This document shows, piece by piece, positions 1-5,849 of a DNA stretch of 12,667 bases. Location: assembly GCA_937920455.1 (NCBI GenBank), contig CALETX010000356.1, positions 1 to 12,667 on the forward strand. The letters are read 5' to 3'. Numbering within the stretch: position 1 is the stretch's first letter; every line of letters begins with the position of its first letter. The notes under the pieces were generated by a model. It ran no database searches. It worked only from the letters and a program-made list of their open reading frames with translations, and was not told the origin of the DNA. Origin of the DNA: an uncultured bacterium. GTDB lineage: Bacteria > Verrucomicrobiota > Kiritimatiellia > UBA8416 > CALETX01. The position numbers and the translations under genes are program-made.

Positions 1-140
1 TTTGTAAGTAGAAGCGACCATGCCAGTATTGACACTGCAAACAGCGCAACGACGATGATCTGTCCGGCTATATTCGATAGAAGAAAAGCAGAGACAATGC
101 TTGCCACCGGCAATATGGGAACTTGAATATAGATATCCAT
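1..140 (-). CDS. Partial MotA/TolQ/ExbB-like proton-channel protein, N-terminus only
   Basis: Only the first 46 codons lie in the window; the gene continues beyond the left edge. The start is the ATG at 138-140, chosen because an AGGA Shine-Dalgarno core (148-151, minus strand) sits seven bases upstream. The peptide begins MDIYIQVPILPV and contains a hydrophobic segment at about residues 26-46, including SNIAGQIIVVALF and SILAWSLLLT. This resembles the first transmembrane helix of TolQ/ExbB proteins, inner-membrane proton channels that energise TonB- or Tol-type envelope machinery together with ExbD/TolR partners. The assignment rests on this short stretch and general style, so another small membrane protein is possible. 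It follows the GNAT gene on the same strand after 135 bases, but has its own promoter-like sequence and is probably expressed independently. Confidence 0.5.
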   Translation of the reverse strand, partial: MDIYIQVPILPVASIVSAFLLSNIAGQIIVVALFAVSILAWSLLLT

Positions 141-183
141 CGCAATTTCCTGAAAATGTGTCTGTTTTCTACCTTTGCTGAAG

Positions 184-212
184 ACTGTATTGGGGCGCGG
201 CCTGCATGTCAA
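184..212 (-). promoter_or_regulatory. Sigma70-type promoter for the TolQ/ExbB-like gene
   Basis: Read on the minus strand, a perfect -35 box TTGACA (207-212) is followed after exactly 17 bases by TACAGT (184-189), a 4/6 match to TATAAT that keeps the first, second, fourth and last bases. The predicted transcript would start near 177 and carry a leader of about 35-40 bases before the ATG at 140, with the ribosome site at 148-151. This is the best promoter match seen in the window. It has not been tested, and the housekeeping consensus is assumed for this organism. Confidence 0.55.
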
Positions 213-275
213 AAGGTAAACGGCGTGCCATGGAGCGTCTGCTCAACTTTTCCGACCTGGCGTGCAGGATGCGGC

Positions 276-794
276 CTACACAGCCGAGTCGAATTCAGGG
301 CGAAAGCTGGCCAGGCCAGAGACTCCGTTCATGGTCTCCTGATCGAACACCATAATGGAAAGAGCATTGTCTGGAATATTGCGCCACGGGGATTGCACGT
401 TATGCACGGCTGCCTCGACAAAACCGAAACGCTGATAGAACAGAGGAGCGAATACGACGATCAAGAAGGGACAGCCATTGCGCTTCAACAAGCTGATGCC
501 TGTTTCGACAAGCAACGAACCGATTCCTTCCCCCTGAAATTCCGGATGAACAGCGAGAGGCCACAGCCCCATTCCGCGTATCGTCCGCTTTGCGCCGCGC
601 ACGATCACCGGTGTGAACAAGGCGAGCCCGACGACCACGTTGGCCGCTGTTGCCACGAGTGCTATCCGGTCCGCGCATGATTGGCGCAAAGAATCAACGA
701 GATCGGCCTCGGTGGCACGGCGGAATGCCCTGCGGAGCACTTCCCGGAGAACGAGAGCGTCGTCAACTTCTTCGCGTCTGATGGCTATTTTCAT
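276..794 (-). CDS. GNAT-family N-acetyltransferase (YhbS-like)
   Basis: A 172-residue protein of the Gcn5-related N-acetyltransferase fold, which moves an acetyl group from acetyl-CoA to an amine on a small molecule or protein. It begins MKIAIRREEVDD. It carries MGLWPLAVHPEFQGEGIGS (residues 75-93), where the Q-x-x-G-x-G turn at 87-92 is the acetyl-CoA pyrophosphate-binding motif A. FAPLFYQRFGFVEAA (115-129) and the C-terminal MNGVSGLASFRPEF match the pattern of the YhbS-like subgroup; length is normal. The reading frame is open upstream to 1016, but the ATG at 794 fits the usual family N-terminus, and a longer form would overlap the sulfatase end. No clear Shine-Dalgarno is seen. A weak promoter-like pair, TTGCAA (836-841) and TATTTG (812-817) with 18 bases between, lies just upstream. 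The acceptor substrate cannot be told from sequence. Confidence 0.88.
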   Translation of the reverse strand: MKIAIRREEVDDALVLREVLRRAFRRATEADLVDSLRQSCADRIALVATAANVVVGLALFTPVIVRGAKRTIRGMGLWPLAVHPEFQGEGIGSLLVETGISLLKRNGCPFLIVVFAPLFYQRFGFVEAAVHNVQSPWRNIPDNALSIMVFDQETMNGVSGLASFRPEFDSAV

Positions 795-934
795 GGCTGA
801 CGTCTGTTCTACAAATACCCCTTGTGCCGGCAATGTTGCAAGGCAATAGGGATCAAACCTGGCGCCACTCAGCGTTGACCTGGCGGTTTTCGTATGCGGA
901 TGGGCGCGTGGCGGAATGCTGGATGCGGGGGTGG

Positions 935-949
935 GCGGCAACTTGCCGC
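935..949. repeat. Perfect 15-base palindrome after the sulfatase stop
   Basis: The arms GCGGCAA (935-941) and TTGCCGC (943-949) are exact reverse complements around one base, so as RNA they would form a 5-bp GC-rich stem with a 5-base loop. The palindrome begins 21 bases past the sulfatase stop. No U-run follows on the minus strand, so it does not look like a standard intrinsic terminator. It may stabilise the transcript end or bind a dimeric protein. Confidence 0.4.
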
Positions 950-970
950 ACCAGACAGTCTCGCTGCGTC

Positions 971-2365
971 TCAATCGTTGATCGAACGCCGCTCGGCTTC
1001 GACTTCGTAGAACCACGTTTCCAGCTTCCGCAGCAGTTTCGCCGCTATCTCTGGATGCTCGGTTGCCATGTTCCTCGTTTCGCCAGGATCATCAGCGACG
1101 TTGTAAAGCTCTGGCTGTGGAGGCGGGCCAAAATCTCTCTGCGGATAGGGGGGTCTGAAAATGCCCCGTTCTATAAAATACTCAGGCTCGTACATGGATG
1201 TCTGCAGCCAGTGAATGTCAGGAACATACCACGATCCTGGCAGACAAGGACGGACGAGTTTCCAATCGCCTTCTCTTATGGCAGCGTTGGTTGTGATAAC
1301 CGGTTCATATCTGTTCCACTGCCAGCAGCGCTGGGGATATGTGCCTCGCCTTTCTCCTCTCAATATCGGAAGGATGCTGATACCATCCAGTTTGAGGTCT
1401 GAACGCAAAGGCACCCTGGCTGCTTCAAGAAGCGTGGGGAACCAGTCGGCAAAATGCACCATATCCGTTATCTCGCGTCCGTTTCCATCCACTCCGTCCG
1501 GCCATCGCATTATCATTGGAACTCGGATGCCTCCTTCGTAAACGAATCCCTTGGCTCCGCGAAAATTGCAGTTGAACCTGTCTGTTCGCCATTCTCCATC
1601 GCCCCCGAACTGTGGCCCGTTGTCGCTTGAGAACATCACGATGGTGTTGTCGCGAAGGCCGAGTTGGTCGAGTGTTTCGAGGATGCGTCCGACGCCCGCA
1701 TCCATCCTGTGAATCATGGCGTAGATGGTGGCGACTGCATGATTCAAGCCGGGCTTTCCTGCGAACAGGTCAATTTCTTCCTGGGGCGCCTGAAGCGGGT
1801 CATGCGGAGCGTTATATGTGACATGAAGGAAAAACGGTTGCTTTCGGACATGGCGCTTCAGAAAATCCACCGCGCATTCGGTCCAAACATCCGTAAGGTA
1901 CCGTCCGTCCGCTCTTTTGACTGCATATCCGTATTCAATGCGCCAGGAATAATAATCATGCATTCCGCCACGGAAGCAGACGGCCTCATCGAAACCGCGG
2001 CGCATTGGGTGGTATCGGATGTCGAATGCCCCAAGGTGCCACTTGCCTGCCAGGCCGGTGGAATAACCAGCGGATTTGAGGACGTCGGCCAGGGTTGTTT
2101 CACGCAGCGCAAGGCGTTCAAGTCCCCACCATTCCAATGTGTCAATTGATCCGGTTCGATGAGGATAACGTCCGGTGAGGAGGCATGCGCGTGATGGATT
2201 GCATACTGGAGAGGCGGTGTAGTGTTGGCTGAAGCAAAGGCTCTCGCGCATCAGGGCGTCGAGATTTGGCGTGCTTGAAAGTCCGCCGTTGAAGGCGCTG
2301 AAGTCGCCGTACCCCATGTCGTCGGCCAGAATGAACACAATGTTAGGCCTGTTTTTTGCCGTCAC
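971..2365 (-). CDS. Type I (formylglycine-dependent) sulfatase, Cys-type
   Basis: A 464-residue sulfatase of the alkaline-phosphatase superfamily, hydrolysing a sulfate ester, most likely on a sugar. The core residues are in place: metal-binding aspartates in FILADDMGYGD (D15, D16), the nucleophile motif CNPSR (C55-R59) whose cysteine must be converted to formylglycine, GKWH (107-110), APHDP with H188, SSDNG (246-250, D248/N249) and the late lysine K272 in RGAKG. Length is typical. There is no signal peptide; the enzyme starts almost directly with RPNIVFILADD, so it is probably cytoplasmic. The start is GTG at 2363-2365, four bases after GGAGG (2370-2374); this spacing is short, but no other start retains the first metal ligands. 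It lies 93 bases downstream of the TIM-barrel/dehydrogenase gene on the same strand and may share its transcript. No maturating enzyme is in the window. The exact substrate is unknown. Confidence 0.93.
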   Translation of the reverse strand: MTAKNRPNIVFILADDMGYGDFSAFNGGLSSTPNLDALMRESLCFSQHYTASPVCNPSRACLLTGRYPHRTGSIDTLEWWGLERLALRETTLADVLKSAGYSTGLAGKWHLGAFDIRYHPMRRGFDEAVCFRGGMHDYYSWRIEYGYAVKRADGRYLTDVWTECAVDFLKRHVRKQPFFLHVTYNAPHDPLQAPQEEIDLFAGKPGLNHAVATIYAMIHRMDAGVGRILETLDQLGLRDNTIVMFSSDNGPQFGGDGEWRTDRFNCNFRGAKGFVYEGGIRVPMIMRWPDGVDGNGREITDMVHFADWFPTLLEAARVPLRSDLKLDGISILPILRGERRGTYPQRCWQWNRYEPVITTNAAIREGDWKLVRPCLPGSWYVPDIHWLQTSMYEPEYFIERGIFRPPYPQRDFGPPPQPELYNVADDPGETRNMATEHPEIAAKLLRKLETWFYEVEAERRSIND

Positions 2366-2403
2366 TTTTCCTCCATGCGCTTGAATTCACACAGCGTTTG
2401 TGT

Positions 2404-2458
2404 TTCTGTTGCACTTTGTATGCGTCCTGATGCGCTGTGGCCCGTTCATTCTGTTGCA
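2404..2458. repeat. Pair of 10-base direct repeats between the fusion gene and the sulfatase
   Basis: TTCTGTTGCA occurs at 2404-2413 and again at 2449-2458, 45 bases apart, inside the short gap between the fusion gene and the sulfatase. The second copy directly abuts the fusion gene's stop codon. It could be a regulator half-site pair or chance; apart from the sulfatase ribosome site, no other structure was recognised in this gap. Confidence 0.3.
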
Positions 2459-4300
2459 TCACTCCCAGGGATGCAGAATAACCTTCGCGGTCTTTCTTGC
2501 AGCGAAAGTGTCAAACGCCTTTTGAGCCTGGCTGAATCCGAATCGGTGTGAAATCAGAAGGTTTGCCTTGTCGCGGTGTCGCTTCAGGAAATCAATAAGG
2601 TCCGGCGCATCCAGCATGTTCATGTGCCAGCAGCCGATGAGCATGAGGCCTTTCCGTATCATATCGCGGCTTGGTGATAGTGGAATGGTGTTCTGATTTT
2701 CCCCCACAAATGCGATTGCAGCCCGGATTCCGGCAAGGTCAATCAGCAGGCGTTCGGCTTCAGGCCGGCCAGAGCATTCCACTGCGCGGGCGAGTCCGCG
2801 TTCCCCCAGGATTTCAAGCAGGTTATCCTTAATTTCATGGGTAGTCGGATCAAGGACAGTTGCGGCTCCGAGCGCGGACGCCACGTCGCGGCGGAACGGT
2901 TCCGGATCGAGGGCGATTGTTCGGATGCCGCGCGTGACAGCGAGCGCGACGGCTCCTAGTCCCACAGGCCCCAGGCCGGACACCACAAGGGTATCCGCGC
3001 GTCCTGTGTTCAGGCGTTTCAGAGCCTCGTAGGCCGGGCCGAGGGCGCAACCCATGAGGGATGCAGTGTCGTAATCAATGCCATCCGGCATTTTCACGCA
3101 CATGACATCTGCCACACGAGTGAACTGCGCGAAATTGCCGTGAATTTCCGGCCTGTTCTTGCAGAAGATCACATCTCCTGCCCGGCAGTCCTGGCATTTG
3201 CCGCACGCATTCAGCGGGGCGAGAGCGACTCTGTCGCCCGGCTTTAACAGGTTGCTTTGCGCCACTGCAACCACCTCGCCAGCGCCTTCATGGCCGGTAT
3301 TGATCCATTCGCCGTCGCCTAAAAAAGCGCCCATGTTGCTTCCGCATATGGGGCTTGCGTGCAGTTTCACCACCACTTCATTTCCACGCGGCCTGGGAAC
3401 AGGCAAGTCCACGAGCCACGCCTTGCGCCGGCCGGTGGCCACGGCTTTCATGGTTTGAGGGAGTGGAATCCTCCTGCGCATGTTCCACACCTTGCCGAGG
3501 GCAGTTGCGACCTTATCAATCGCCTCGTTGGGCTGAAGCTTCGAGAGCTCCGGAACAAAAGGTTCCGGCACCACAGGGCCGTCGTAGCGGATGGTTCTGA
3601 GAGCGTGCAGGAATCCGGCAAGATCCTCCACTCCTGTCTCACCCGGCAGGCGACGCTCAAGATCCTGCAGTTGATCAATCGGGACTCCTTCAGGAGCGTC
3701 ATTGATGTGAACATAAACGACCTGACGCGCATCGAGAGCCAAAATGTCTTCCACAGTGCCGAGCGAAGTGTGCCAGTGCCAGGAATCAAGAAGCAGGCCA
3801 ACGTTCGGCCCGATTGCTTCGCACAAGTCGAGCATGTGCTCTATGGTGCGTGGAAACACGTACTTGTGGTTTTCCCGCAACGTCTTTGGCCCCAGAAACT
3901 CAAGTCCGAGCCGGCAGCCGTGATCCTCGAGGATGCGGGCGGCTGGCCCGATCATTTTGACGTGAAAATGAAAGTTCTCTTTGATGGAGAGGGAGTCTGA
4001 GAATGAAAGAATCCATGTGGCGAAACGCGTCTGGCCTATCGTAGCGGATTTCCTTGCAATTTCAGGAAGCTTTTCCATCCCGTCGCGATATTCGGCCTCC
4101 AGCCCGCGGAAGTTGACAGGCAATCCTATTCCGCCTGGCTTCAGTCCATTCCTGCTGAGGATTTCCTTCGCGTGGTCTGTATCTGTTTGCACGTTGACCG
4201 GCACGTCAATACCTTCGAAACCGGCGGCCTTGGCGAGTGGGGCGCATTCCTCCCAGCCGAGAGAAACTCCTATGTTTCCAGGGTTCAGACAGCGATACAT
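2459..4300 (-). CDS. Fusion: xylose-isomerase-like TIM barrel plus zinc-dependent medium-chain dehydrogenase
   Basis: A single frame of 613 residues encodes two enzymes. Residues 1-275 form a sugar phosphate isomerase/epimerase-type TIM barrel with candidate metal ligands E134 (LGLEFLGP), D172 (LLLDSWHWH), H198 (YVHINDAP) and E247 (VVPEPF). Residues from about 284 form an MDR alcohol dehydrogenase: catalytic-zinc ligand C319 (PICGSN), H337-E338 in the GHE motif, structural-zinc cysteines C366, C369, C372 and C380, Rossmann turn GLGPVG (443-448 region), and D465 at the end of the next strand, which favours NAD over NADP. Both halves look catalytically complete. The frame extends upstream to 4393, but ATG 4300 has a strong ribosome site eight bases before it. 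The expected role is oxidation of a sugar or polyol coupled to isomerisation, epimerisation or elimination in the cytoplasm; the substrate is not evident. It diverges from the CNB/rhodanese gene and precedes the sulfatase. An MKAVATG stretch at 284 resembles the start of a free dehydrogenase, marking the joint. Confidence 0.9.
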   Translation of the reverse strand: MYRCLNPGNIGVSLGWEECAPLAKAAGFEGIDVPVNVQTDTDHAKEILSRNGLKPGGIGLPVNFRGLEAEYRDGMEKLPEIARKSATIGQTRFATWILSFSDSLSIKENFHFHVKMIGPAARILEDHGCRLGLEFLGPKTLRENHKYVFPRTIEHMLDLCEAIGPNVGLLLDSWHWHTSLGTVEDILALDARQVVYVHINDAPEGVPIDQLQDLERRLPGETGVEDLAGFLHALRTIRYDGPVVPEPFVPELSKLQPNEAIDKVATALGKVWNMRRRIPLPQTMKAVATGRRKAWLVDLPVPRPRGNEVVVKLHASPICGSNMGAFLGDGEWINTGHEGAGEVVAVAQSNLLKPGDRVALAPLNACGKCQDCRAGDVIFCKNRPEIHGNFAQFTRVADVMCVKMPDGIDYDTASLMGCALGPAYEALKRLNTGRADTLVVSGLGPVGLGAVALAVTRGIRTIALDPEPFRRDVASALGAATVLDPTTHEIKDNLLEILGERGLARAVECSGRPEAERLLIDLAGIRAAIAFVGENQNTIPLSPSRDMIRKGLMLIGCWHMNMLDAPDLIDFLKRHRDKANLLISHRFGFSQAQKAFDTFAARKTAKVILHPWE

Positions 4301-4306
4301 GTTATT

Positions 4307-4315
4307 CTCTCCTTT
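4307..4315 (-). promoter_or_regulatory. Ribosome binding site fixing the start of the fusion gene
   Basis: On the minus strand AAAGGAGAG ends six bases before the ATG at 4298-4300 (AGGAG core at 4309-4313, eight bases away). The more upstream ATG at 4393 would overlap the divergent gene's start and would place this site inside the coding region, so the internal ATG is preferred. The adjoining 86-base divergent gap (4301-4386) shows no convincing promoter, only a small CCAG-T8-CTGG hairpin at 4320-4335. Confidence 0.75.
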
Positions 4316-4386
4316 CAGACCAGTTTTTTTTCTGGCAAACGGCTGCGTGTTTGTTAGGCTGACAACCGGACCAAAAGAGGTGTGAA

Positions 4387-5097
4387 ATGGCAACTATATT
4401 TGGCAAACTGTTCGGAGGGCTGAAAGGCATAAAGCCTCCTCCAAAGGAAGTGCTTCTGGATAAAATTAAGCAGACAGACATTTTCCGCGACATCCCTCCC
4501 GAGAACCTGGAGCAGATGTATGCTCATATGGAGACAGTGGTCAATAAGAAAGGGGATGCCGTCGTAAGAGAGGGCGAAGAGGGTGATTACTATTATTTGC
4601 TCGTAACAGGTTCTGCAGAGGTGTCCAGGAAGGGTTCTGACGGCAGGTCTCAGGTCGTCGTAACCCTGCAGGCGCCGGCTGCTTTCGGGGAAGAGGCGCT
4701 CATCTCCAACGCGAAGCGTAACGCGACAGTAACCATGATCTCGGACGGAACCCTGATGAGGCTTTCGAAAGATGTGTTTAGCGAGTATGTCAAAGATCCA
4801 TTGGTGACCTGGTTCTCACCAGCAGAGGCACAGGCGAAAGTGGCCCAGGGAGCGAGGTGGCTTGACGTTCGTGACGAGAGCGAAGCCAAACAGAGTCATT
4901 TTCACGGGGCGATCACCATTCCGCTTTCTGACATCCGAGCTAGAATGGGCGAACTGGACAAGAGCGTATTGTACATCTGTTACTGCCTGAACGGACGCCA
5001 GAGTTCGACCGCGGCCTTTCTGCTGCGCCAAAGAGGCTATAACGTGGGCGTGCTCAGAGGAGGCATCCAAGCCCTTCAGCGGGCTGGCCTGACATAA
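4387..5097 (+). CDS. Cyclic-nucleotide-binding domain fused to a rhodanese domain
   Basis: A 236-residue cytoplasmic protein with two domains and no signal peptide or membrane segment. Residues about 25-135 are a cyclic-nucleotide-binding (CAP_ED) domain: DIFRDIPPENLEQM at the start, GDAVVREGEEGDYYYLLVTG (56-75), and a phosphate-binding cassette FGEEALISNAKRNATV (100-115) retaining E102 and R111. Residues about 143-236 are a rhodanese domain with LDVRDESE (159-166) and an active-site loop beginning at C200 in YCLNGRQSS, so persulfide transfer is plausible. No helix-turn-helix is seen, so it is not a CRP-type activator by itself; ligand binding may instead gate sulfur transfer. The start is supported by AGAGG (4376-4380) six bases before ATG. 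It is divergent from the fusion enzyme with only 86 bases between the starts. Sulfur released by the neighbouring sulfatase is sulfate, not sulfane, so a direct link is speculative. Confidence 0.88.
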   Translation: MATIFGKLFGGLKGIKPPPKEVLLDKIKQTDIFRDIPPENLEQMYAHMETVVNKKGDAVVREGEEGDYYYLLVTGSAEVSRKGSDGRSQVVVTLQAPAAFGEEALISNAKRNATVTMISDGTLMRLSKDVFSEYVKDPLVTWFSPAEAQAKVAQGARWLDVRDESEAKQSHFHGAITIPLSDIRARMGELDKSVLYICYCLNGRQSSTAAFLLRQRGYNVGVLRGGIQALQRAGLT

Positions 5098-5250
5098 CTG
5101 CCGTTGGAACTCCTGATCATCCTCGTTCGTAGTTGCATTTTGCCCAGCACGATTGCCTGTTTGTGGAGGAATGGCTTCCACGCCGTCCGTTTCTTTTCCC
5201 TCCGCGAACCACCTTCAGGAAGATATCCATACGCAGAGGTGAGGCATGCG

Positions 5251-5300
5251 CCTGCCGGCTTGAGAGTTGTGCGTCACGGATGACGTGCCTGCCGTCTTGA
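5251..5300. repeat. 13-base direct repeats bracketing a small inverted repeat
   Basis: CCTGCCGGCTTGA (5251-5263) recurs as CCTGCCGTCTTGA (5288-5300) with one mismatch, 37 bases apart start to start. Between them CGTCA (5272-5276) and TGACG (5281-5285) form a 5-bp stem with a CGGA loop. It could be a protein-binding array or a structured RNA element, or chance in a noncoding region. Confidence 0.35.
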
Positions 5301-5811
5301 CCAGTTTTGCAGCCGAAAGGGACAGTTGTCGCCCTCGATGACCGTGTTTGGCGCTTTTCAAAATCCTGCTTTGGCAAACTGTCTGGCGCTGCGGGTTGGT
5401 CGGTTTCCATCACGGATTTGCCTGGTGCTGCCCGAGAGTCATTTTGTAATTTGGCCGGGTGTTGCACATCCGCCAAAGAGCAAGCCAGCACATTGAATTC
5501 ATGAGCTACTCTCGCGTTTGGCTGAGCTCAACCGGTTTTGTCCTGTCGCCTTCCGTGGTGTGCTCACGTTATCCGGATGCATTAAGAGTTGCTGCGCTTG
5601 TAAGCTTTCCGTTAGTCATGACTCTGAACATCCTGATCGCCCGAGTGGGTGGAATCTCTGACGCAAGTTCGCCGTCAACCGGAGTCATAGGGAGTAAGGA
5701 GCCTGGTTCCCTGCCGATGTTTGCCTCGCTGATATAGAACCGTGCCGCTTTCCCGTCAGACCACCGTGGACATCATGTACCTTCCGTGTTCCATTGCGTC
5801 ATGGAAATCTG

Positions 5812-5840
5812 TTGAACATTTATAGTCATGGCACTAGATT
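5812..5840 (+). promoter_or_regulatory. Possible promoter of the ABC/DUF1854 operon
   Basis: TTGAAC (5812-5817) and TAGATT (5835-5840) are each 4/6 matches to the housekeeping boxes, with 17 bases between. Transcription would start within a few bases of the ATG at 5850, giving a leaderless or nearly leaderless message. That fits the absence of a Shine-Dalgarno before this start, but both boxes are weak. Confidence 0.28.
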
Positions 5841-5849
5841 GCGAACCGT

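Larger units (their letters stand above)
5098..5849. other. Gene-poor intergenic stretch of about 750 bases
   Basis: No convincing gene was found between the CNB/rhodanese stop and the ABC transporter start. Short open frames exist (for example 5117-5491 minus and 5459-5737 plus), but their translations show no recognised motif, no good ribosome site and no sensible composition. The visible structure is a small repeat cluster at 5251-5300 and a weak promoter-like pair just before the transporter. It may hold an unrecognised RNA, a long leader, or decayed coding sequence; nothing in the bases decides among these. Confidence 0.5.

Noticed and set aside
123..680. A 185-codon plus-strand frame over the left end
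   Set aside because: It runs opposite the GNAT gene, whose acetyl-CoA motif is clear, and its product is Cys- and His-rich with no motif.
4320..4335. CCAG-T8-CTGG hairpin in the divergent gap upstream of the fusion gene
   Set aside because: A four-base stem is too short to act as a terminator or stable operator, and no gene ends there; treated as chance around a T-run.
4301..4393. A longer N-terminus for the fusion enzyme, from ATG 4393
   Set aside because: It would add 31 residues of unlikely composition, overlap the divergent gene's start, and ignore the strong ribosome site just before ATG 4300.
5117..5491. A 124-codon minus-strand frame in the gene-poor stretch
   Set aside because: There is no recognised motif, no convincing ribosome site, and a composition rich in Arg, Ser, Gln and Lys without hydrophobic core patterning.
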